From Bacteroides muris (ex Afrizal et al. 2022) (GTDB taxonomy: Bacteria; Bacteroidota; Bacteroidia; Bacteroidales; Bacteroidaceae), in NCBI RefSeq assembly GCF_004793475.1, contig NZ_SRYZ01000041.1, positions 1 to 32,252 on the forward strand: DNA of 32,252 bases, given 5' to 3'. How positions within the stretch are numbered: the stretch's first letter is position 1; every line of letters starts with the position of its first letter. The notes below the pieces were generated by a model. That model worked only from the letters and a program-made list of their open reading frames with translations. It was not told the origin of the DNA and did no database searches. Positions 7,713 to 14,751 of the stretch are shown here, in pieces. The translations under genes were made by a program, and so were the position numbers.

Positions 7713-7755
7713 ATTTCTTGTATATTTTGCCCAGGCTCTACTTCTTTTCCGTATA

Positions 7756-7851
7756 TTTGATGCAGTGTGAAGTTATTTATTTGATGCAGTGTGAAGTTAT
7801 TTACTTGATGCAGTATGAAGTTATTTATTTGATACAGTGTGAAGTTATTTA
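7756..7851. repeat. 24-bp tandem repeat, four copies
   Basis: Four head-to-tail 24-base units start at 7756, 7780, 7804 and 7828. Each has the core GATGCAGTGTGAAGTTATTT; copies three and four have one or two substitutions. A fifth, partial copy (TTTGA) begins at 7852. There are no spacers, so this is a minisatellite and not a CRISPR. Because 24 is a multiple of three, the minus strand reads as an 8-residue peptide repeat, but that frame is not thought to be a gene. Confidence 0.9.
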
Positions 7852-7856
7852 TTTGA

Positions 7857-8024
7857 CTCTGTAAGCAGACTAAAAAGAATCCGCGTGAGTTGTCCGATGA
7901 ACCCGCAACATCCGGTGACGGTAACATTATCGGAGCGGGCGGAAGAACCGGTTTGCAGGTACTGACCGGCGTTAATTTTGAGAGCACCTATACTCATTCG
8001 GTGCTATTCCTGTTATCTTCTTGA
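7857..8024 (+). pseudogene. Scrap of a coding sequence, C-terminal-like
   Basis: Directly after the tandem repeats, a 55-codon frame without a start codon reads KNPRELSDEPATSGDGNIIG then AGGRTGLQVLTGVNFES. The composition (balanced, Gly-rich, with G/C-rich codons unlike the flanking A+T-rich DNA) looks like real protein rather than noise. An in-frame stop lies immediately before it. Its end overlaps the 3' end of the convergent araC-type gene by 53 bases. No family could be assigned. Confidence 0.3.
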
Positions 8025-8865
8025 ATAGCAGGCTGAAATACTGTACGTTTGGATAGCCTAACAACTGTGCCACAACGGCCGGGGTATTTCCCGCTTTGAG
8101 CAACATCTTTTTAGCTGCTTCAAGCCGTTTCAGTTGGAAATACTCATCTAATGTTTTGCCGGTCTCGAATTTCAGCAAGTCGTTGAAGTAAGGAACGGAA
8201 AGATGGAGGTGTGCGGCACAATACTCCGGTGTGGGTAAAACGGCATTGCCCAACTGACCGGAATCGATATAACCGTCGAGCAGCTTTTCCATTTTTACCA
8301 AAATTGTTTTGTTCTTGTCCTCTCGCGTAATAAACTGACGCTCATAATAACGGGTACAATAATCCAATAGCAGTTCGATATGACGTGAAAGAATGGTACT
8401 GCTGTGTGCATCTATAGGATGATGCAGTTCTTCCTCTATATTCCACAGGCAACAGGTGATTTTCTCTGTTTCACGCTTAGACAGATGTAAGGCTTCTTCC
8501 TTGCCGTAATGGAAGAAAGTATAGTTTTTGATATGTTTTTTCAAGGTAGTCCGAAAGAGTAGGTCAGGATGGAATATCAGCAGATAACCTTTATCCGGCA
8601 AGGTATTATTTTTACTCATGCGGAAAACCTCTCCGGGCTTCAGAAATACCATCGTGGCATTGGAATAATCGTAATACTTACGACCGCAACAACAGCCGTC
8701 GGTGCACTCCTCGGTGAGCAGCACGGTATAGAACTCGAATTTAACGGCATCCTGTTCCAGATCCGGATGTTCCAGATTGATGATGCTTGCCTGGGGATGC
8801 AGAGTTTTGCATCCCAAACGGCGGTTGCATTCGCACACGCTCTTTATGTCCAACGTCTCTTTCAT
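7972..8865 (-). CDS. AraC-family transcriptional regulator
   Basis: A 297-residue regulator. Residues ~1-160 look like a cupin-type sensor (VFLKPGEVFRMSKNN, KGYLLIFHPDLLF), of the kind in AraC proteins that bind small molecules; two Cys-rich spots (CECNRRLGC and CTDGCCCG) are unusual. Residues ~190-297 are the double helix-turn-helix of AraC/XylS proteins: AHLHLSVPYFNDLLKFETG as the first and PAVVAQLLGYPNVQYFSLLF as the second, ending in the common FKKITGIAPNEYR. A decayed second AraC gene lies 8 bases upstream on the same strand. Nearby proS is essential and divergent; no obvious target operon is visible, so the regulated genes are unknown. Confidence 0.88.
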   Translation of the reverse strand: MKETLDIKSVCECNRRLGCKTLHPQASIINLEHPDLEQDAVKFEFYTVLLTEECTDGCCCGRKYYDYSNATMVFLKPGEVFRMSKNNTLPDKGYLLIFHPDLLFRTTLKKHIKNYTFFHYGKEEALHLSKRETEKITCCLWNIEEELHHPIDAHSSTILSRHIELLLDYCTRYYERQFITREDKNKTILVKMEKLLDGYIDSGQLGNAVLPTPEYCAAHLHLSVPYFNDLLKFETGKTLDEYFQLKRLEAAKKMLLKAGNTPAVVAQLLGYPNVQYFSLLFKKITGIAPNEYRCSQN

Positions 8866-8873
8866 CTGTCCTT

Positions 8874-9092
8874 TCAGCTAATCATCCTTGTGTGGTATTC
8901 ATTCGGTGTGCATCCTTCCCGTTTCTTGAACAGACGGCACAGATGTTGCGGATATCGGAAGCCCGATGAATATGCTATTTGGCTTGCAGTATCTCGGGTG
9001 CCGACGATACGCTCTTTTGCTATTTCAATTACTTTCTCCTGCATGTGCTCCTGCGGCGTCTTGCCGGTCTCTTTCTTTAGCATGTTGTCCAT
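8874..9092 (-). pseudogene. Truncated AraC-type HTH gene
   Basis: Seventy-two residues that match only the last part of an AraC DNA-binding domain: LKKETGKTPQEHMQEKVIEI, then TASQIAYSSGFRYPQHLCRL (second helix-turn-helix) and FKKREGCTPNEYHTRM. The sensor domain and the first helix-turn-helix are absent upstream in all frames, so the protein could not work as a normal AraC regulator. It ends 8 bases before the intact AraC gene, and the two share the FETGKT/KETGKT and PNEY landmarks, suggesting an old tandem duplication of which one copy has decayed. A short expressed peptide cannot be excluded. Confidence 0.65.
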
Positions 9093-9166
9093 ATCTCTGT
9101 ATTTTCATTTTCTCTTTTCTTTCATCACACAAAATTAGCGGATTATACGGATTTTGCCATAACCTT

Positions 9167-9249
9167 AATTACTGATAATATAACCTCAGATACGGATTTC
9201 GCACATTCTCCGCGGAAATTATGTAATTGGGGTTATAATATCTGTAATT
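9167..9249. repeat. 19-bp imperfect inverted repeat between araC remnant and proS
   Basis: AATTACTGATAATATAACC at 9167-9185 pairs with GGTTATAATATCTGTAATT at 9231-9249 with three mismatches. It lies in the divergent control region (9093-9410) between the AraC-type genes and proS. It could be a binding site or a small interspersed repeat. Confidence 0.45.
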
Positions 9250-9356
9250 CCGGCCCAATCCGAAATCCCGGTGCATTTCTTAAATAGATTAGAGCGCATT
9301 TCCGCTTCTATTAAAAATACTATTTGTTTTTCAAATAATAATTCCTTTAAAATTTG

Positions 9357-9364
9357 TACTTTTG
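9357..9364 (+). promoter_or_regulatory. Probable -7 box of proS
   Basis: TACTTTTG fits TAnnTTTG and lies 46 bases before the proS ATG. No TTTG is present at the usual distance upstream, so this is a partial match. The remaining 318-base gap holds the inverted repeat listed separately and no gene. Confidence 0.5.
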
Positions 9365-9410
9365 CCCACTGTTTAGAGAAATCAACGAAAACTTTAAAAA
9401 ACGAAATAGA

Positions 9411-10904
9411 ATGGCAGTAGAATTGAAAGACCTTACCAAACGTAGTGAGAACTATTCTCAGTGGTACAACGAGTTGGTGGTAAAAGCCGATTTGGCAGAA
9501 CAATCGGCAGTACGCGGCTGTATGGTGATCAAGCCCTACGGATACGCTATCTGGGAGAAGATGCAACGTCAGTTGGACGATATGTTCAAGGAAACGGGAC
9601 ACGTCAACGCTTATTTCCCCTTGCTTATTCCGAAATCATTCCTCAGCCGTGAAGCGGAACATGTGGAAGGCTTTGCCAAAGAGTGTGCCGTCGTGACGCA
9701 CTATCGTTTGAAGAACGATCCGAATGGCGGCGGTGTGGTGGTGGACCCTGCTGCAAAACTGGAAGAAGAGCTGATTATCCGCCCCACTTCCGAAACCATC
9801 ATCTGGAACACCTACAAGAACTGGATCAATTCATACCGCGACCTGCCTATCTTGTGCAACCAGTGGGCAAACGTGTTCCGTTGGGAAATGCGTACCCGTC
9901 TGTTCCTCCGTACCGCCGAATTCCTCTGGCAGGAAGGACACACGGCACATGCCACCCGCGAGGAAGCCGAAGAAGAAGCGGTAAAGATGCTGAATGTATA
10001 TGCCGAGTTTGCCGAAAAATACATGGCAGTGCCCGTAGTGAAAGGCGTGAAGTCTGCCAACGAGCGTTTTGCCGGTGCCCTCAACACCTACACCATCGAA
10101 GCGATGATGCAGGACGGAAAGGCTTTGCAGAGCGGTACTTCCCACTTCCTGGGACAGAACTTCGCCAAGGCGTTCGATGTACAGTTCGTCAATAAGGAGA
10201 ACAAGCTGGAGTATGTTTGGGCTACCTCCTGGGGTGTTTCCACCCGTCTGATGGGAGCGCTTATCATGACGCATTCCGATGACAACGGTCTGGTACTTCC
10301 TCCGCACCTGGCTCCGATACAGGTAGTCATCGTGCCTATCTACAAGAATGCGGAGATGCTGGCCAAGATTGACGAGAAAGTGGCAGGCATCGTAGCCAAG
10401 CTGAAGTCAATGGGCATTTCCGTGAAGTACGACAATGCCGACAACAAACGTCCGGGCTTCAAGTTTGCCGACTATGAGGTGAAGGGTGTCCCCGTCCGTC
10501 TGGTGATGGGTGGCCGCGACCTGGAGAACAATACAATGGAAATCATGCGTCGCGATACGCTGGAGAAGGAGACGCGCTCTTGCGAGGGTATCGAAGAATA
10601 CGTGAAGAATTTGCTCGAGGACATTCAGGCAAATGTCTATAAGAAAGCGCTCGACTACCGCAACAGCCGCATCACCAGCGTGGACAGCTACGAGGAATTC
10701 AAGGAAAAGATTGAAGAAGGCGGCTTCATTCTGGCCCATTGGGACGGGACTACCGAAACCGAAGAGAAAATCAAGGAAGAGACAAAAGCAACCATCCGTT
10801 GTATTCCTTTCGATTCATTTGTTCCGGGTGACAAGGAACCGGGCAAGTGTATGGTTACCGGCAAGCCTTCTGCCTGCCGCGTGATTTTCGCACGTTCCTA
10901 TTAA
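9411..10904 (+). CDS. proS: Prolyl-tRNA synthetase (archaeal/eukaryotic-like class)
   Basis: Charges tRNA-Pro with proline in the cytoplasm. The 497-residue protein has the class II core: motif 2 (VFRWEMRTRLFLRTAEFLWQ), TSHFLGQNFAKAFDV and motif 3 (SWGVSTRLMGALIMTHSDD). An anticodon-binding domain follows (LAPIQVVIVPIYK to about residue 400). The C-terminal zinc-binding-like domain of the eukaryote/archaea-type enzyme ends in AR-S-Y. There is no bacterial INS editing insertion, typical of the short form used by Bacteroidetes. The ATG at 9411 (MAVELKDLTKRSENYSQWY) was chosen over an upstream in-frame ATG at 9354 because the latter lies upstream of, or overlaps, the probable -7 box and adds 19 unrelated residues. 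It stands alone in its transcription unit. Confidence 0.97.
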   Translation: MAVELKDLTKRSENYSQWYNELVVKADLAEQSAVRGCMVIKPYGYAIWEKMQRQLDDMFKETGHVNAYFPLLIPKSFLSREAEHVEGFAKECAVVTHYRLKNDPNGGGVVVDPAAKLEEELIIRPTSETIIWNTYKNWINSYRDLPILCNQWANVFRWEMRTRLFLRTAEFLWQEGHTAHATREEAEEEAVKMLNVYAEFAEKYMAVPVVKGVKSANERFAGALNTYTIEAMMQDGKALQSGTSHFLGQNFAKAFDVQFVNKENKLEYVWATSWGVSTRLMGALIMTHSDDNGLVLPPHLAPIQVVIVPIYKNAEMLAKIDEKVAGIVAKLKSMGISVKYDNADNKRPGFKFADYEVKGVPVRLVMGGRDLENNTMEIMRRDTLEKETRSCEGIEEYVKNLLEDIQANVYKKALDYRNSRITSVDSYEEFKEKIEEGGFILAHWDGTTETEEKIKEETKATIRCIPFDSFVPGDKEPGKCMVTGKPSACRVIFARSY

Positions 10905-10910
10905 TATACT

Positions 10911-11000
10911 CACCCCGGATTGAGCGGATTGACACAGGTGATTTGAGGAGTTCTGGCAATCAGTAACTTTTATCTGTGTCAATCCGTGCAATCCGGGGTG
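10911..11000. repeat. 27-bp near-perfect inverted repeat after proS
   Basis: CACCCCGGATTGAGCGGATT-GACACAG at 10911-10937 pairs with 10974-11000 with only two mismatches, and A/T-rich flanks (TATACT and ATTGTATA) extend the pairing with a bulge. The repeated CGGATTG / CAATCCG units resemble interspersed repeats common between Bacteroides genes. Its place just after the proS stop suggests that it serves as a transcript end or stabiliser, although it lacks a clear T run. Confidence 0.75.
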
Positions 11001-11076
11001 ATTGTATATTCGGCCTACATACTTCTGTAACCTCCTCCACATCTCCTCGTAACAACTTTCCCTCATTTTTGCAGCG

Positions 11077-11157
11077 TAAAAAAAGAAAGGAGGCCCGAAT
11101 ATGGCTTTCCGCTATTGGGTGCGTAGCTGCCTGGCATATCCTGCCATCCTTTCTTTA
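11077..11157 (-). terminator. Likely transcript end after the smalltalk gene
   Basis: TCCTTTCTTT at 11147-11156 and AAAGAAAGGA at 11082-11091 are exact reverse complements separated by 55 bases, and on the minus strand the second arm runs into seven T. This begins 8 bases after the smalltalk stop. The long interior could fold further (GGCA/TGCC pieces). It may be a terminator with a large loop or a structured 3' region. Confidence 0.4.
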
Positions 11158-11164
11158 CGGCAAC

Positions 11165-11266
11165 CTAAATGCTCACGTTCATCGCATTGGCTCCCAATGC
11201 CCCTAAGATGGCGGAGGCTACTGCAATCACGACTTTCAGAATTTTATCCCAGATACTTTTTTTCAT
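11165..11266 (-). CDS. Smalltalk protein (33 residues)
   Basis: This very small gene encodes 33 residues beginning MKKSIWDKILKVVIAVASAI, followed by LGALGANAMNVSI. It matches the Bacteroidales 'smalltalk' family, tiny proteins with a short basic, Trp-containing start and one hydrophobic helix (about residues 9-27), so membrane association is likely. Members are typically encoded right after an HU-type gene and often before an N-acetylmuramoyl-L-alanine amidase. Here the HU-type gene lies 54 bases upstream on the same strand and the amidase is missing: proS follows on the opposite strand. The function of the family is not established. Frame, start, stop and context all agree. Confidence 0.88.
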   Translation of the reverse strand: MKKSIWDKILKVVIAVASAILGALGANAMNVSI

Positions 11267-11320
11267 GCTATATACGTTTTAAAAGTTGAACATACGAATC
11301 GGTAGTAAAATCAGTCATAT

Positions 11321-11830
11321 TTATCCCAACGGATTTTCGCCCTGGTCTCCGTCCGAACCGCCTCCGTCTCCCGAGCCGGAACCGCCGCCGGAGCTTCCTC
11401 CTTCACCGTCTCCCTTGTTCACCAATGCTTCCAGGTCGTAGAAGTCAATCTTCTGCCCGGCACGCGTGGCGGTGATGTCCGGCCTTACGGTACTGGAAGG
11501 CCGGAAATTGATTTTCACCGCCTTGATGTTCTTTGCGGTGCACTCCTTTACATCCGTTACGCCTGCCGTGCGCGCCGACAGGCTGAATACGCCGAAGTTC
11601 TTGATGTTCACCGACTGCCCGTTGTAGAGCGTTGCAATCATGGCCTCCACAAAATTGGTCAATACACTCTGGATGTCGCCCAGCGTCAGCGAACTCTTCT
11701 CTTTCATCACGTAGGCAATGTCGTCCAGCGTCGCATTGTCGCCCAGTGTCACCAGCTGCGGGTAGAACTTTGCCACCGCATCTGCCTTTCGAGGATCTTT
11801 CCTCGCAATTTTCTTGAATGGTACTCCCAT
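11321..11830 (-). CDS. HU/IHF-like DNA-binding protein with Gly/Ser/Asp tail
   Basis: A 169-residue member of the HU-related family of Bacteroidales (the HU-HIG group). Residues ~1-125 are the DNA-binding part: MGVPFKKIARKDPRKADAVA, TLDDIAYVMKEKSSLTLGDI (helices), and the region VNIKNFGVFSLSAR, which corresponds to the GFGTF-type turn before the DNA-contacting arms. Residues ~140-169 are a low-complexity tail of Gly, Ser and Asp (GGSSGGGSGSGDGGGSDGD), unlikely to fold and possibly a spacer. The ATG at 11830 is chosen; an upstream TTG at 11836 adds two residues. Together with the smalltalk gene it forms a minus-strand pair. A TACTTTTG box (11925-11932, minus strand) is a probable promoter. The role may be nucleoid binding near the capsule locus, or part of a mobile module; this is not known. 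Confidence 0.88.
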   Translation of the reverse strand: MGVPFKKIARKDPRKADAVAKFYPQLVTLGDNATLDDIAYVMKEKSSLTLGDIQSVLTNFVEAMIATLYNGQSVNIKNFGVFSLSARTAGVTDVKECTAKNIKAVKINFRPSSTVRPDITATRAGQKIDFYDLEALVNKGDGEGGSSGGGSGSGDGGGSDGDQGENPLG

Positions 11831-11875
11831 AAACAATTAAATAATTAAAAATTAACAATTAGAAATTAAAGTCCC

Positions 11876-11932
11876 GTATTGCAATACTCTTCTCTTTCTC
11901 CTTTAGGGGGGAAGAGGGGTGCTGCAAAAGTA
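11876..11932 (-). promoter_or_regulatory. Probable promoter region of the HU-like gene
   Basis: On the minus strand TACTTTTG (11925-11932) fits the TAnnTTTG -7 element. Between it and the gene lies a perfect 12-bp palindrome, GTATTGCAATAC (11876-11887), a possible protein-binding site in the 5' untranslated part. Confidence 0.45.
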
Positions 11933-12044
11933 CTCCTCCGGCTTTTTCAGCTCATGGCTTTCTTCGGGTTACGCCGTCTCTTTTCCGTTTCCTTCCTGTT
12001 CAGGAAAAGTTCTTCGCCCGATGCCCGTTTATGTCTGTTTTTTC

Positions 12045-12075
12045 TTGGTAATCACGCTGATATTCAGTATCTTTA
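12045..12075 (+). promoter_or_regulatory. Probable promoter of the DUF4248 gene
   Basis: TTG at 12045-12047 and TATCTTTA at 12068-12075 (spacer 20) approximate the Bacteroidetes pattern, with one mismatch in the -7 element. It lies 31 bases before the ATG. Confidence 0.45.
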
Positions 12076-12106
12076 TGGTGTAATAATTAACCAATAACAT
12101 AAGGGA

Positions 12107-12367
12107 ATGAAAACAGAAAAAGAAAAGAGGGAAGAGATGGAGGAAGAGCTTCGTCCGTTCCGCATCCACGCCTATTCGAAGGAAGAGCTTGCCATGCTCT
12201 ACAACCCGACTTACTGCATCAGCAATGCCATCTATACCCTGGCGGCATGGATACGCCACAACAAGGCGCTGAAGGGTGAGCTGGAGAAGGTGGGCTACAA
12301 CAAATACCGGCGCACCTTCACTCCGCTGGAAGTGAAAGTGCTGGTGAAGTATCTGGGAGAACCCTGA
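12107..12367 (+). CDS. DUF4248 domain protein
   Basis: An 86-residue protein resembling the DUF4248 family, found in Bacteroides next to HU-like and VapE-like genes. After a charged start (MKTEKEKREEMEEELRPF), the body has HAYSKEELAMLYNP, ISNAIYTLAAWIRHNKAL, and RRTFTPLEVKVLVKYLGEP. The pattern 'a short element that recognises YNP, then a helix pair, then FTP-x-EV' suggests a small helical, possibly DNA-binding, fold, but no function is known. It is transcribed divergently from the HU-like gene and convergently towards the VapE-like gene, and is followed by the phased repeats and terminator at 12411-12475. Confidence 0.8.
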   Translation: MKTEKEKREEMEEELRPFRIHAYSKEELAMLYNPTYCISNAIYTLAAWIRHNKALKGELEKVGYNKYRRTFTPLEVKVLVKYLGEP

Positions 12368-12410
12368 CATGCCGTCGGCCGGAAATAGGGAAACCTTGTA
12401 AAGAAAACGC

Positions 12411-12475
12411 CAATATATGTAAAGCCCCGTAACAATATATGTTGTCATGCACAACAATATATGTTACGGGGCTTT
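12411..12475. terminator. Bidirectional terminator built on three 22-bp-phased repeats
   Basis: CAATATATGT occurs at 12411-12420, 12433-12442 and 12455-12464, exactly 22 bases apart. The outer 14 bases AAAGCCCCGTAACA (12421-12434) and TGTTACGGGGCTTT (12462-12475) form a perfect stem, with runs of A and T outside, between two converging genes. This makes a good two-way terminator. The precise phasing of the inner repeats is not needed for termination and may mean something else. Confidence 0.75.
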
Positions 12476-12496
12476 TCTCTTCTCCTCGAATGCCGG

Positions 12497-14629
12497 TTAC
12501 TGATATAGCTGGATGTCCACTACCTCATATTCGGTCGTCTCCTGCTCGTTGGTCCGTGTACCGAATCCGTACTTTTCCAGTGCCTGCACCAGTACCAGCT
12601 GGGTGTGCGGGTTCACCTGCACCTTCCCGAATATGCTGAGCTTGGTCAGTATCACGCTGGCAGGGAGCCATTTTACCTGCAGGTCTTCGGGCAGCGGCTT
12701 GCGGAAGAAGACGAAGAGGTTCTCCTCCACGGGGTCTTTCATGCGGTGCCGCTCGTTGTGCTTGTTCAGCTGTTCTATCTCCTCGCCCTCGTACCAGTAT
12801 CTGAAACCGCCCTTCAGCAAGGCGAGCGCCTGGGCGTAGATGCCGGGATGGTTCACCGGGGTGCGGTAGTCTATGCCGGTGACGGTGATGGGGAGGAAAC
12901 GCCGGTTACCGCCGATGTCCTGCAGGCACTGCCGGTTGTTGGTGCTCCCGATGAAGGAGCAGTGGCGGGGCAGGGTGAAGGCTTCGACGTCGTAGGCCTT
13001 GCGCTGCGTCACGTTGTCCTGCGCGATGATTCGCTTCAGTGCCGCCAGCTCGCCGGGCCTCACGCCCTCGAACTCTTCCATGTTGATGATGATGCGCGTG
13101 GATAGCAGGCGGGCGTCGTCCTTGTTGGAAGGGTCTATCATGCCGTTGTAGAAGTACTCTTTCCACTCGGGCGGCAGCAGGTGGCGTATCCAGCTGCTCT
13201 TTCCCTTTCCCTGCTCGCTGTAGAGGATGATGACGAGCTGGTTCATCTCCTCGTCGCTCAGCGCGCAGGCCACCATGCCCACCATCCATCGTTTGAATCC
13301 CTCCTGCCACAGTTCCCGGTTCTCGGTCGTCAGGGTGTCGGCAAGTTGGGCGATGTAGTCCGTCCCGTCCCAGGGGGGAAGCGCGTACAGGTAGTCGGTG
13401 TAGGGGTTGAACTCCTTGGCGTAGTTGGAGTCTATCACGGCTCTGAGGAAATTCTGGTAGCAGGAGATGCCGGCCATCTGCAGGTCTACGAACAGGGTGT
13501 TGTAGTCCTTCCCGCGCATGGGGCGGTATCCTTTCCGGGCCTCTTCGGGCGGGGCGTAGGGCATGAATTCGAGGCGGTCCAGGATGAGGTTCCTGCGGAT
13601 GCCGTAGTGCTCTCCGAGGAAATCCATCACTTGGCTGATGACGGGCTTTTTCTCCTCCTTCTTCGCGGCGGCTTCGTTGGTCTTGTCGGTATAGATGTAG
13701 GCGTTGTGCAGGGGAGACTCCACGTCGGGGTACTCCTGCCCGAACTCTCTCTTGGCCAGCCTGACGGCTGTCTGCTCGTCCAGTCCCTTGCTGTAGCATT
13801 TGTTGCCCAGGGCGAAGAGGAAGTTGTCGCGGTTTCCCGCCCGGAACCTGGTGGTGCGCTTCACGGCGGTCACGGCTTTGGCGAATATCAGTTTCTCCCA
13901 AGGCTCTGCGTCGTGCGGCATGGCGGAGGCGGCAGCGGAAGGGATAGGACGTGCCGTTCCGTCAGGCGTTTTCTTCTTGCCGCTTTCCCTTTTTTCCGGC
14001 GGGATGATGCGCGCCGGCAGCGGGGACATCTGTTCCAGCAGTGCGGCGTTGACATAGGCATGCGGGTCGAAGGAGATGAAGTATCCTCGCGAGATGTCCT
14101 TCCCGCTTCCGTCCACCTCTACTCCGAGCAGGGCCTCGTAGTGCTCCTTGGCGGCGTTGTACAGCTTCAGGTGTATCTCCTCGAGCGTGGCGTAGGTCAC
14201 CTCGCCCTGCCGGAGACGGTCGTACAGGCGCCGGGTGTATTCCGTCTGCATGAAGACGAACAGCTTGTAGCCGTGCCTTTTGGGGGAGAGGAAACTGCCC
14301 AGGGTGTGCGGTTCTCCGTTGACGAGGGTCCGGGTCTGCTCCAGCTGTCCCTCTTCCAGGTCGTCGATGTCGAGCGTGATGACGGGGTTGTAGCGGACGA
14401 TGCCCGGGGCGAGCCTCCTTTCCCGGTAGTTGGCCGTGAGGGTCCTGAAGGGAAGCTGCTTCTTGACGCGGTTGGCTTCCTCCACCTTTCCCTGTGCCAC
14501 GAGGCTGGCGATTTTGATGATTAACTTGGCATGCTTGCCGTTTTTTATGTCGGCCATGTCCTGCGTGAAGGTTGTCTCCCCGCTGACGGCGCTGAAACCA
14601 CGGTAGGTGGTCACTGGAATGTTTTCCAT
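12497..14629 (-). CDS. VapE/VirE-type primase-helicase with BT4734-like N-terminal domain
   Basis: A 710-residue protein. The N-terminal part (to ~190) resembles the BT4734/BF3469 domain, a primase-like region (VRYNPVITLDIDDLEEGQLE, GSFLSPKRHGYKLFVFMQTE). The middle (about 245-325) holds a helical segment with FRAGNRDNFLFALGNKCYSK. The C-terminal part (about 400-640) is a VirE/VapE-type P-loop ATPase: Walker A in YSEQGKGKSSWIRHLLP (about 470), Walker B in TRIIINMEEFEG (about 513), a sensor in FIGSTNNRQCLQD, and an Arg finger in GGNRRFLPI (about 575). Related proteins drive replication of phage satellites and plasmid-like elements; here it stands in the cassette beside the capsule locus. No integrase is visible. 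The gene is intact. Its role is unproven; replication of a resident or former mobile element is the best guess. Confidence 0.85.
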   Translation of the reverse strand: MENIPVTTYRGFSAVSGETTFTQDMADIKNGKHAKLIIKIASLVAQGKVEEANRVKKQLPFRTLTANYRERRLAPGIVRYNPVITLDIDDLEEGQLEQTRTLVNGEPHTLGSFLSPKRHGYKLFVFMQTEYTRRLYDRLRQGEVTYATLEEIHLKLYNAAKEHYEALLGVEVDGSGKDISRGYFISFDPHAYVNAALLEQMSPLPARIIPPEKRESGKKKTPDGTARPIPSAAASAMPHDAEPWEKLIFAKAVTAVKRTTRFRAGNRDNFLFALGNKCYSKGLDEQTAVRLAKREFGQEYPDVESPLHNAYIYTDKTNEAAAKKEEKKPVISQVMDFLGEHYGIRRNLILDRLEFMPYAPPEEARKGYRPMRGKDYNTLFVDLQMAGISCYQNFLRAVIDSNYAKEFNPYTDYLYALPPWDGTDYIAQLADTLTTENRELWQEGFKRWMVGMVACALSDEEMNQLVIILYSEQGKGKSSWIRHLLPPEWKEYFYNGMIDPSNKDDARLLSTRIIINMEEFEGVRPGELAALKRIIAQDNVTQRKAYDVEAFTLPRHCSFIGSTNNRQCLQDIGGNRRFLPITVTGIDYRTPVNHPGIYAQALALLKGGFRYWYEGEEIEQLNKHNERHRMKDPVEENLFVFFRKPLPEDLQVKWLPASVILTKLSIFGKVQVNPHTQLVLVQALEKYGFGTRTNEQETTEYEVVDIQLYQ

Positions 14630-14691
14630 TCGATTTGTATTAAGTTTGCCCTATTGGCGGCGCAAAGATGCCGTTTATTTCCTTAGGAAGC

Positions 14692-14727
14692 AAAAACGGC
14701 CGTCCGCGGTGGACAGCCGTTTTTTTA
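14692..14727 (-). terminator. Terminator of the small unknown gene
   Basis: Arms AAAACGGCCGTCC (14693-14705) and GGACAGCCGTTTT (14711-14723), one mismatch, 5-base loop, with A and T runs on either side. It lies 25 bases after the stop of the minus-strand gene ending at 14752 and upstream of the VapE-like gene, so the two minus-strand genes are probably separate units. Confidence 0.8.
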
Positions 14728-14751
14728 CAATTTGGATTCCTTGGTTCCGGC

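Larger units (their letters stand above)
7396..7755 (+). other. Non-coding stretch; possible small-RNA region
   Basis: Stops occur in all plus frames. Three degenerate copies of an AGGTAAA...AAGATTG-like unit start at 7446, 7508 and 7569 (spacing about 61-62). A perfect 10-bp hairpin (AAGAAAAGCC, TTTAT, GGCTTTTCTT) at 7615-7639 could end a transcript begun near 7381, giving an RNA of about 260 bases. No known RNA family was recognised. The minus strand stays open across much of this area, but its reading is low-complexity and repeat-driven and is judged non-coding. Confidence 0.35.

Noticed and set aside
7756..7851. CRISPR array
   Set aside because: Units follow each other directly with no unique spacers, and no cas genes are near; it is a tandem minisatellite.
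7313..7987. A minus-strand gene of about 224 codons across the repeat region
   Set aside because: The frame is open mostly because of the 24-base repeats; its reading is low-complexity, has no family landmarks, and overlaps a terminator-like hairpin and the coding-like scrap on the other strand.
13181..14524. Long plus-strand frame opposite the VapE-like gene
   Set aside because: It is the complement of a clearly conserved P-loop ATPase; its composition (very Val/Gly/His-rich) is typical of an antisense shadow in G+C-rich coding DNA.
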